From positions 2,790,001-2,854,000 of the forward strand of contig NC_088316.1 of the NCBI RefSeq assembly GCF_910592395.1: a stretch of 64,000 bases of DNA, in the 5' to 3' direction. Within the stretch, counting starts at the first letter, position 1. Each line of letters begins with the position of its first letter. Made by a program: the position numbers and the translations under genes. The notes under the pieces were generated by a model. It worked only from the letters and a program-made list of their open reading frames with translations. It did no database searches and was not told the origin of the DNA. The DNA is from Lineus longissimus (lineage: Eukaryota > Nemertea > Pilidiophora > Heteronemertea > Lineidae). Below are positions 31,401 to 43,400 of this stretch, in pieces.

Positions 31401-34400
31401 ACTTCCCTGAGTTACTTTCTTAAATAATCACCAACCAGGTCAGTTTCACGACCTTCTTACTCTAAATGGTCGTTGTAGTCTGTAAATCTCTCTACGTGCA
31501 CTTACTTAATGGCTTCAAGTTCATCTTCCTTCTCCCTGAGTCTACGTGCACTTACTTAATGGCTTCAAGTTCATCTTCCTTCTCCCTGAGTCTACTTGCA
31601 CTTACTTAATGGCTTCAAGTTCATCTTCCTTCTCCCTGAGTCTACTTGCACTTACTTAATGGCTTCAAGTTCATCTTCCTTCTCCCTCAGTCTACTTGCA
31701 CTTACTTAATGGCTTCAAGTTCATCTTCCTTCTCCCTGAGTCTACTTGCACTTACTTAATGGCTTCAAGTTCATCTTCCTTCTCCCTCAGTCTACTTGCA
31801 CTTACTTAATGGCTTCAAGTTCATCTTCCTTCTCCCTGAGTCTACTTGCACTTACTTAATGGCTTCAAGTTCATCTTCCTTCTCCCTGAGTCTACTTGCA
31901 CTTACTTAATGGCTTCAAGTTCATCTTCCTTCTCCCTGAGTCTACGTGCACTTACTTAATGGCTTCAAGTTCATCTTCCTTCTCCCTGAGTCTACGTGCA
32001 CTTACTTAATGGCTTCAAGTTCATCTTCCTTCTCCCTGAGTCTACTTGCACTTACTTAATGGCTTCAAGTTCATCTTCCTTCTCCCTGAGTCTACTTGCA
32101 CTTACTTAATGGCTTCAAGTTCATCTTCCTTCTCCCTGAGTCTACTTGCACTTACTTAATGGCTTCAAGTTCATCTTCCTTCTCCCTGAGTCTACTTGCA
32201 CTTACTTAATGGCTTCAAGTTCATCTTCCTTCTCCCTGAGTCTACTTGCACTTACTTAATGGCTTCAAGTTCATCTTCCTTCTCCCTGAGTCTACTTGCA
32301 CTTACTTAATTGCTTCAAGTTCATCTTCCTTCTCCCTGAGTCTACGTGCACTTACTTAATGGCTTCAAGTTCATCTTCCTTCTCCCTGAGTCTACTTGCA
32401 CTTACTTAATGGCTTCAAGTTCATCTTCCTTCTCCCTGAGTCTAGTTGCACTTACTTAATGGCTTCAAGTTCATCTTCCTTCTCCCTGAGTCTTGTGTTG
32501 AATTCAACCTTCAGCTGCTCCAAAGCATTGGTGGCGCTGTGAAGGCGGTTTTCAACGTCCCTCAGGTTGTCTTCAGCATCGGCAAGTGCCTTGGCCAACT
32601 GATCCCTCTCAGCCTCAAGGGCGATCTTGAGGCCGCTAAGCTCGTTGAGCTGGCGGTTGGCGTCACGCAGGCCGTCCTTGGCTTCCCGAAGAGCCTCTGA
32701 AAGATAATATCAACAGGTTAGCAGCTTGTAGCTTTGAATTCAATACCGGTGTAATGTTTTTGAGTGTTTCTGTTTTTGAGTGTTTCCCCTCATTGTTTGG
32801 GAACGCTAAAAAATAGATTGACGAGTTTTTCTGTGTATCCCCCCTATTGAAAAGTCATGGTCTCTCTAGCTGCCTATTGTTTGGAAACACTGAAACATGG
32901 GGAACAACCACAGATGTTACACCGGTGTAACCTCTATTGTTGTTCCCCATTTTTTCAATTGAGTGTTATCCATCAATAGGGAGTTAGAGAGACCATGTCT
33001 TTTCGATATCGGGTAACACAGAAAAACGTGTCAATCTATCTCTCAGACGTCCCCATAAAACACATGACCCAGAGAGCGGGCTCAAAAGCTCGGGTCACTC
33101 CCGACGTCGAATCTTTTTCTTGCTGCCAATGACAGTCCTCCTTACATGGCCCGAACTCACCCGAAAGTTGTCTGTTCTCTCTCTCGAGTGCGTCCTTCTT
33201 CTCCGTGACTTCGGTGATGGTGATCTTGAGCTTGTAGTTCTCCTGGGCAAGATTGCCGTTCTCCGACCTCAGCAGGGCAACTTCCGCGGACACCTCGTCA
33301 TATCGCCTCTGCATCTCGGCAAGGGCACTCTCGGCTCCCTTCAGCTTCTTCGCTAGGTCAGCATTGGCGGCGGTTACCTACGAAAGAGCGATGTATGGCC
33401 TTAAACTGACGACCTAACTCAGCGACCGAGCTTTCTTCCAGATAAATTCAAGAAAGGTTAGCAAAAACTTTGCTGGCTCCCTATTCAAATTTAAATGAAA
33501 CGTATACATGTACATGCATTTTCTGAAGCAGTCTAAAAAATTCCTTGAGGAAAATGGCCACGTTTTCTCAACTTTAACAATTTAAAGACCCCTTCCCCTC
33601 TGATAGGACTTAGGCTACTCACATTTTCTAGTTCAATGGTGAGATCCTTGATTTCGATGGTGAGTTTAGATTTCATTTTTTCAAGACTGTTGTTCTTGGA
33701 TCGGAGTTGGTCACAATCACTCTCAAGTTCCGCGATACGGGCAGAAAGGCGGCGTCTAAAGGTGAAAGGAGATAATATTGAAAAAAAGCGTCGTGGGTGA
33801 GGTAACTGCTTAAATTATTGGAAGTGACTATTTGGCAAGCCGCTCGCCGAACAGGCATCTTTTTTTGTCCTGTTTGGAGAGCCGCTTGCCAAACAGCACT
33901 AAAAAGCCACCCTGTTCGGCCAGCAGGGCTTGCCAAACAGGTAAAAAATCTACCCTGTTTGGCGAGCTGGAGACTTTACTTTAATATTAATGAGTTCGGC
34001 TGTCCATTCAGGACAAGAAAAAGTCGCTGTTTGGTAAGCCGGGCTTGCCAAGTACTCACTTCCTAAAGTAAAGTCTCCAGCTCGCCAAACAGGGTAGATT
34101 TTTTACCTGTTTGGCAAGCCCGGCTGGCCAACCAGGGTGGCTTTTTAGTGCTGTTTGGCAAGCGGCTCTCCAAACAGGACAAAAAAAGATGCCTGTTCGG
34201 CGAGCGGCTTGCCAAATAGTCCCGGCCTAAATTAAAACAGAACCTCTGCCGTCGTGGGAAGAGCATTGATCCAGTATCGATCACTGCCTGAATAAGTTTA
34301 GGGTGAATCAAGGTCGCTGTGTTACCTCTTGGAGCTAAGGTTACAACCTATAATATGACATTAAAACCTCAAAAATGCTTTGCATGGTATAATCATATTG

Positions 34401-37400
34401 GTATGATATCAAAAGAAATGTTCTTATTTGTAAAAGCTGTTAGCCATGAAATCTTGAAATGATCTTTTCACGAAATTTTCATACCGTGACAATTCCATGC
34501 TTCTCTTAGAAAGAAAGGTTTTGCAGCTTTTGAAAAACCTTCAACTTATGGTTTTTGGGCCAAAACAAATATACACCCTATAGAGGTATTTTAGCAAAGT
34601 TCACAATCTCACAAACTATTTTGGGGTTTTCATCTTACCAAAAATTCTCTTCGGGGTGCACGTTTGTCTTGGCCGATAAACCCTTTATTTCTGAGAGTGT
34701 GGCTTATGCAACACTCGCACACTGACTGACCTGGCCTCCTCGAGTTCTTCAGTGCGTGCCATGAGCTCCCTCTCGTACTTGGACTTCAAGCCCTGGAGGT
34801 CGGCGTTCAGTTTGCTGATCTGGTTACGGAGAAGGCCATTGGCCTCGGACTCTTCTTCATAACGGGCATTCAGGTTGTCGTAATCACCCTGGACGGCGGA
34901 GAGCTGGATGCTCAAGCTGTTGCGTTGCTGCAATGGAAGAACGTGAATTTGAAGCTGGGTAAATGTATACAACGCAAAACCTTTCTATTTAACGTTACTG
35001 AATAAAAATAAAAGGTTTACGAGGACAGCTTATCATAACCAATGAAAGAATGATCGTGGTGCGCTGTGCCACTCTGCACCGTTGCTTGTAAAATGTGTTA
35101 AAGGTTGACCATGGGTACTACCATTTTGGCGAGAACTTAAATTGCTTAAGGATTTCAAGTTTTACATGTAGCCAAAATGTGCCTATGGTCCACCCGCAAG
35201 GCAATTTGCAGTTTGCTTTTTCAGCTGAATGCTTGCAAACTAGATTGACCTGTCGTCAGCTGTGTCCCATATTCTCTTCCAATGGTGCCGCGTGAGGAGT
35301 GTAGATTACCGCCGACAATGACGCTTGCAAGACATGGCCACCTTCCCCAAATGATCACTTCCGTCATTGGACAATTTTGGACCAAGAGCTACCCTCTTCA
35401 ATGCGCACAGAAACTTGGAAGCATGACCATGACCATGTGCATGTGTATGTATTTTAAGACCTACCCTGGTCTCCTCATCGAGGGATCGCTTGAGGTCATC
35501 CACGGTGCCCTGGAGGCCAGATCGCTGCTTGTGGAGGGTGACCAAAGTGCTGTCCAACTCCTGCACCTGCCTCTGGAGCTCGAAGTTCTCCTGTGTGACG
35601 CGGGCCTTGAGGGCGTTCAGGTCGTTGACTTGCTTGGTGAGGTCGTCCACCTGTTGCTTGAAGCGGGCGAGTTGGGCGTCCATACCGTCAGCCCTGCTCT
35701 CAGCTGTAGCCTTAAAATGTTAAAACATGAAATCTTTGAATTACGCGCATGGGGCTAAGCTTATTCGGTACCGATCGAGTACCATGCTTACGGAGGACAA
35801 CGCATGAACCTGGTATTTGAGTCACAACAGCGTTACAAGGGTCTTCCTGAAAGCGCTTTACGACAACCACAAATCCTAACTGACATCACGGCGAGCGAGA
35901 GTATCGAATCAGCTCGACCCTGGTTGATCAAGTAGTGAGGATACCGGGGTTCGAACCCATGGCTCCTTGATTTAAGTCAGATCCCTGCACCTACCTTTCC
36001 CTTGAGGGCACCATCGAGCTGTGAAGACAAGTTGTCGATTTCGATAATAAGGGTGGAACGCTCCTTCTCTGATCTGAAAAAATTCAACAAAATAGTGATG
36101 ATGATGATGGTATGGTGAGATTATTGGCCGAAGACCCGAACTGTCGAGGTACTGTTTTTATAATCTCCCTCACATTTCAAAGGAATTGAGGCCATTAGAG
36201 GCATATGCCGCCGACATGGGTCCAAATGGCCTCGAAGATCTGCCTTAGGTCTATCTTTATCTCATTATCTTTGGAGCTACGTTTCCTCGTGTGGGTGCAA
36301 ATGGTCTCTGAGAGGATTTTAGATCTTTTTACAACGGATCGTGGATTTCATGAGGTTCTTTTTGTGACGATTATTCCGACCAATCAGCTCGTCGAAAATC
36401 TGCATTTGCAAAAGCTGAAGTTTGGAATTGAGGGGGAGGATCAGGAGTTCTGATGAATTTCGAATTCAGACAAACTTGTTTAAAATTCCTTTACCAGATC
36501 TTTGCACAATCGCTTACTTGTTTTTCGCTCTCTGTAGAGCCTCGATCTGTTCTGATTGTTCGTTGATGGTGTTCTGGTATCTCTTCCTCATGGATGACTC
36601 GCTGAGCTCAATCTGCGAGTTGGCTGCATCCAGATCCTTCCTCAGTTTGGTGATCTCAATCTCCCTCTTCTTCGTGATCTCAACCTAATAATGTAGGTAA
36701 TGGGTAAACATTTGAAGACGTATGTGGAAGTCTTGGGATACTAGGGAGTTTTCGCAAAGGCCCCGAAATCCAAACGTGAAGGCCTATCCCATTGTTCGAC
36801 ATATCAGGAGATCGAGCAATGGAATAGGCGTTCATGTTGGCGTTTCGGGGGTTTGCGAAAACTCCCTATTGTCTTTGTTTTTGGGCCGATAAAGAAAGCT
36901 CAATATTTCTGTGCCAAGGAGTTCCAAGAAACCTAAATGACATAATGACAGTCTTTTTAAGGTACCGTTGTTATGAATTGCCGAGTTCCTTGCTAAATTC
37001 GCAGATAACAATTGCCAGTTGACCGAACTATTCTGCTGTCATTTTAAGGTGGACGTGATTCAGTGCGCCGAGTATAGATCTCGAACGACAGTGTAAATAC
37101 GTGTTCATACCGGCAAAACACAGCGGAGTAATATTGATTTCATTATTCTATTCTTCTAGTGAATCTTCATCCATAGGATGATGGAGAAGTATTTATACAT
37201 TCGTCTCAGGAAAGTTTTCTTTGCAAACGATTTTGAGGGCCGAAACCAAATGAAACTTAGCCCAGACTATTAGCGCAGCAAGTGCGAAATGAAAGAAAAG
37301 ATAAGAAATAACATATAGTCTAGGTGTAATGATTACACCCATGATGGTGATCAAAACTTGAAAATAAAAACATTAAACTAGAGACAGCACATACAATGTA

Positions 37401-40400
37401 TTTAAACTACTATACGCGTATCAACATCAATCGTAGCGTAACACGAATAAAGTAACGGAACATAATTGTTTAAACTAAGAGGAAAATAGTGTCCAGAGAA
37501 TATAAGACAAATTTCTTGTCCTGAACCCGTGTTTTTATATGATTATCAGTTGGTTCATGTATCCTGACGCCCAGTGCTTTGTATCAAATCATACTTCTTT
37601 TCTCAAAGTGGAGAACGAAGTGATGTCAAAAATCTTGGGGTCAAAATTATACCAGGTTCGTTGAAACATCCAAATTGGCCACATAACGAATTCAAAATCT
37701 TGGTACTTATGTACTTGTAGGTATGATTTTGATATGTCGTGAAAATTGATCATACACGGTATCACCAAGAATTAATGAAGATGGGTGTCTATCAATTCTT
37801 ATTACGCACATATTACAGTAACCTCACGAAAAAAAAGATACAGGAATAAAACAAAGAAACAATGAAAATAACTCAATATAAAGACGGCAACAAAAGAAGA
37901 AGATATTACATGTACATGTACGTTGATTTACCAACATAAACACGATGCTTAAATACTGTCGGAATATTTTGGAGCGCACTTAACTGTCGTTTCAAAAGTT
38001 GTTGTCAAAAGTTAATTACTGTCACCGATGGCAGCTGACGGCTGATGGCAGCTTGCAAGTTATACATGTAGGCTTTTCCAGAAGTACTGGGCCAATTTCT
38101 TCAATGTTTGGTTTTTCTCATAAATCCAACTAGGCTGGTTACTCGAATGTGAAATGTATGTCAAACTCTTTCGTGAAAACTGAAAAACTTTACAATTTTA
38201 AGTGCGCTCAAAAAGGTTCCTGTGTTTAGATACGAAGCTATATTGAGGAGTGGTCTTAGCCGGCATTACGCATTAAAATGTTCGCACAGTAAGTTCATCA
38301 AGAAGTTCGTTTTACCAAAGATCGCGCAATTTAGAAATTTTCACTGGCCAAATATTTTCTGGTCTCATCGATGTATCGAGCTGGTCAATTGATTGCAAAG
38401 GCGAAGCCGAATGATATATGATGGTCAACTTGGTGACGCCAATGCGTTGTTTATCGAATTCGAACATTTGGCATCGCAAAACTATGTGCATAATATACAC
38501 ACACATGTAGAGTATTCAAAATCGGTCTTAGATGGGTGAAATTAGAGTATAAATATCAAGGATTTAACGCTTAATGCCAGCAGTTATCGCAAATAATGAT
38601 GATAATGTTGCAACATAGATAAAATAATGAACAAGCAGTTCTATTCTAGACATAACCGAGTGAGTTCAGAAAAACTATCCAATCAGATAATAAGCATGTT
38701 ACAATTTGCTTTCTTTTATTTGATTCAATGTACGATTGGGATGGGCGTCAACCCGGTGTGACAGCGGATATAGTCCCCCTGGAGTCATAGTCCGGTAGCA
38801 TTGTATTTGACCAATTAAGCAGCATGATCTATTGTACCGCTAACCCTAACCAAAACATTTAGCAACGCGGGCTATTGTTTCACGGACTATCAGCCCTAGG
38901 ACTACTATCCCCGCCACACCGGTAATATCTGGTTCTGAGGGAAAGAGTTAATTGATACTGTTTCTTGCTGTACTCTTCCATGTATTTACAAGTACACGTT
39001 TATTTCAATGCGTCCTTTCTTACTAGGCTTTAATTTCAGATTTTAAAACACCTTGCTACAATGAACCACAGTTTACAGTGTACAAGTATAATGCGCTCGC
39101 GCCTACAGTACCTCGTTTTCACAAGCACAACCGCTAGTGTGTAAGGTGTCGTTTTGCCCAATAACTCGGCTGGCGCCTCGATTTTGGCTTGCATTTTAGC
39201 TCCAACCTCGCTGTGTTTGATGAAACAACCAATATTTTCAGTTCGGTATCAAATCCTTTAACAAGAAGGAGGAATTGGGAATTCGCGAGGAATTGGCAAT
39301 GATCGAGCGAAAGATTTGAGTCTATTGTGCTTATTTTTCTACTTAAATCTCCGTCTGTTCTTATGTACTGTCATGCTCTTCAAATGATTGGATAGTTCGA
39401 AATCGAGTGTGTCTCCCTGGCGAACAGGACCTCATGATATGACGTGATTGATACTCCGGCCACGACGAATCGGGAGACACATCGAAATACCTACCGCGAC
39501 GGAACTACGTGCTAATATTGGTATCTCGACCTTGCTTCGGTTTCAAATGCAGATGCACTGGTGAATTTCTTTTTTGTTCTCACATATGAATCCTATCGAA
39601 TATAATATACGCTGATGAAATTCTTTTTTTGTGCGTAAATCATATCGAATAAAGTCTGATTGTTTATGCGGAAATGCCGACATGTGTTCACCTTTCGTTA
39701 CAGACCGCAGAACTAGCCTAACGGGACCCAGTGCAAAAGCCAAACCATGTATATTTAGTGTTTCACTCATAAGAAGGAACCTGAATTGGATATGCGAGCG
39801 AAAGATTTGTCTTCCTTACCGCTCTCCGCAAGGGACCTATCACCTTTTTCCTAGGAGAGCATAGGAAATCGATTTTTCTGCATTTGAAACCGAGGCAAAG
39901 TCACTCTCAGCACGAGGCACGCTTCCGAACTCACTGTATGATGCGACGAAGAGTCGAGCTCGTCACATCGGTCATTGACGGCGTCGTTTGCAATCTGTAA
40001 TTCTGTTGCCAATTTCTCTGCCTGAAATAACCAATCACAGCCATGATTAAAAAAACATCAACAACCAATCACAGGTCACATACAACTTACATGTGTGAAC
40101 GTTGATCCGCCGATCTCCTCAATTTGGTCATTCAGGGCGTCAATGTGAATTTGATATTCTGCATTTAGTTTTTCTGCCTGAAATTAGCCAATTATATGTC
40201 GGTTTATCTGTGATTGGTTAGTGGCGTGCTTACGCAGTGGAACACCCGTTAGGAGGCGATGGTAGCAAGCCACACAGATATAGGATTAGAAAAAAAATCT
40301 AACAGGAACAGATACGATGTGTGATGGGGCACCGGCAATGCTGGGATATGAAAGTTAACAAATGATCCGAAATCGTGTGGAGAGATGAACCAAGGATTTA

Positions 40401-43400
40401 TGACCGCATGGGTAGGTTGGAATCGCTGGGTGGATCACACGTGTTAATAAACTGCTGAAATGAGTGCGTATGTACAAGCACTTGGTTTCGTTGCAGAATT
40501 ATATGAATATGTACCAAAGGTACATGAAAAAGCCTCCATACCCTTTTCCACCATAACCAAAATTGACTTTCGTTTCTTTTTTGTCTGTCTACACTTCATA
40601 CTATCATAATATCATGTCTATCGTTTATCATCATATCTTTTTGCTTAAGTATTTGACACTAGTTTCAGCACTCAGCACCAGGCACAAATATGCGTGGAAA
40701 CCCACAATTTCACGCCTACGCACACTAAAGGCTCCGGGAGGAAGGCCCGTCTAAATATGGCCGACCCCGCGCAAGTACTAAGTAATACAGGTGCGCCTCA
40801 GCAGCCCGGTATCTCCAGGCTCGTTGAGAGACCACGGTAGCGGGATATGCCTATCTATAACGGCGAGAACAGGTATATATCACATAGATATGAGGAATGT
40901 GAGGCTCGAACACTTTAGTGGTGGAACATCAACATGAGAGTGAGAGAAATAGGAGACGAATTTAACGATTTTGAAGGAAACGTGCAGAGGAGATAGGCCT
41001 CTTCAGTACCCTATAAGATCAAACAAATATGCATCCCAAAGAGGTCTTAAGCAGGCCTTTTTAGTACGTATCTGACATAATCTCAGGTGTTTTTTCATTT
41101 CCCGACCTGACAGTCGTAAATTGGCATTTGTAATTTGCTTGTACGGGAACTGATCGTATAGGGGTCCATAGACTTTTAGAATTCGTACTTTCAACGTTCA
41201 TTAGGGTTGTGAAACTCGCCAAATGATAGCGCCGGTGCATATAGCACGCAGGCATGCATTTCAAGACGTATAAGTAGTTATTATACATGTTGGCATCCGT
41301 ATTATTGCCGTCAATATTATTGGCACATCTCCGGTCAGCGTTGCAGGATTGCCGTCAATAAGACACGACAGGTTTAGCACCCTAACACACCAGTCACGCA
41401 GGGGTCACTCTATCGAATCACAGTAGGTCGGGCCTCATGACTGGGATCAAACCCAGGAGCGGTAGTATAGGTATGTACCACACGAATACATACTTTCTGT
41501 GATGTCGATATTTAGAGTGCTCCTGTGCAAAGAAAACCCGTTTTTTATGAGACTGGGAAAGCTTCATGCAAAAATATAAATGATTTAACAAACTTGCGCC
41601 AAATCCGGTTTCATCTAACAATGGTTTTTTACGGAATCTACCGGAACTTGGTAATGAATTTCGGGGTCAGGGGAAATGAAAATGGCTACTTTCATGAAAA
41701 TTATGAACTGATATTGATTGACGTGCATGTAGTGTCTAAGACAAGTTGCATTTACTACTATAAATTAAAATTGTAGCTCGAACAGTGCCTGGTCGTATTA
41801 CTACACAACCGGAAGCGAGATGGTCCGCAGAAGCAAAGCGCAAAATACGATATTGGTTTTAAGATCTTTTAAGACCTTGCTTATGGCAAGAATATCAAAC
41901 ACTATTCTTAGCACTGATATTTGAAAAAAAATGTAGGAAAGCAGTAGAAATTATTACCGGCTATAATCAAAGGTCCCACAACTCTATAATTTGATTATAC
42001 TTTCCACAGGCTTATGATTTGTTCACCGGCCACGCGAGGCCATACTTAATACGTACCCTGATCCTGGCCTCCCGTTCGAAATCCAGGGCATCCTCAAGCT
42101 CTCTGACTCGGATCTGTAACGAGACGAATGGAATTTTAGTTCGACCGTAAACTGATGCGACCGAAGAAGCATCCAGGTTAAAACCTAAGAGCAGGGGTAT
42201 TGTTGTAGTAAGACGACATATCACGTTGATTGTGTGTACCTATGTGCATTTGTGTGCATTTGATGCGAAAGTAATTTGTTCCCGTACAGGAATTCCGGAA
42301 GCGTAATTTGGGGTGCTGGAGGTGGTGTCCAGCTACACTCTTAGAAACAAAGGTTTTTTATCTTTTGAAAAACCTTTAAGGTTTCTCGGCCAACACATAT
42401 ATCTACCCCGGCAGAGGTTTTTCGGGAAAATTAAAAAAATCTATAATACTTTGTGAGATTCCAGAAAACCTCATCAATTTTTTCTTCTTTAGCTGAAAAA
42501 CCTCCCCGGGATGAATATTCGTGTTGGCCGAAAACCCATTGAAGGTTTTCCAAAGGCTAAATACAAAGCCACGTTTGCGAAAACAAGCAGACGGACTATT
42601 TCTTTGACCTGCCTCGGCTTTAGATTTACCCCAAAGTGGAAGGCGTATGAAATGAGTCAGAGAATGTTATAAAATATATCATTACATTACTAGAGGGAGA
42701 GTATTTCTGATGCGTTTGTTAACCTTCAGAAGACTTCATTACGACACTGGATTGCTTCTGAAAGCGAGATTATCCAGAAAGCATTCCAGGCTAGGAATTC
42801 ATACACATTTTCTATAAAACCTTGCAAATTCTACCCACGTGGCGTGATTTATATCATAGATGCCGTGTTTATCTTTCTTTGGAAGTATATTTACTATATA
42901 TACCTAGAACATAATTACCTGAAGGTAGTTGCCAAGATATGGCCAGCAGGGAAAATAGCTGCAACATGTTTACACTGGTTACAGACACAAAGTTAGAAAA
43001 ATTCTTCAGGCAAACTATATGTTATGGTAGCGTGATATGTGGTACCACATGCTATAATGATTCACTCCTAAAAAAGGGAATTTTAGAGATATTGGAGTTT
43101 TTGGTTTACTGTACATTCGCATTTACACGTTTACTAATGTACAGAAAATGCATGTATAACTTTTTCTTGATTTCTCGCCGTAAAACCTGCTTAACGTACA
43201 TGTTTCGCTAGGTTTACGATCATGTGGTGAACTTGCTGGGAAATCAACGGACTGAAACGCCCGTTGAAACCTTAGACGACTGGTTACTCAAGCTGAAACT
43301 CAATGACATCTACTAGGGAATCTGATTTTCCATGGTTCTTTATTTATAGCACGATTTGATATTCTTGCTAATAGCAGAAACTCAGTGGAGTCGCCACCAG

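Noticed and set aside
31491-32490. Regular 50-bp repeats could suggest a CRISPR array
   Set aside because: Units are directly contiguous with no spacers, the host is an animal genome, and the unit derives from paramyosin exon 10.
35282-35758. 158-residue plus-strand frame
   Set aside because: Antisense shadow of paramyosin exon 6 plus flanking intron.
35940-35965. tRNA B box near the exon 5 donor
   Set aside because: No full cloverleaf; diverged relative of the 2.8 kb SINE.
42600-42990. Open frame [20 protein letters not shown] and beyond on the + strand
   Set aside because: No start codon context, no convincing splice sites and a composition that drifts to AT-driven Ile/Tyr; judged chance.
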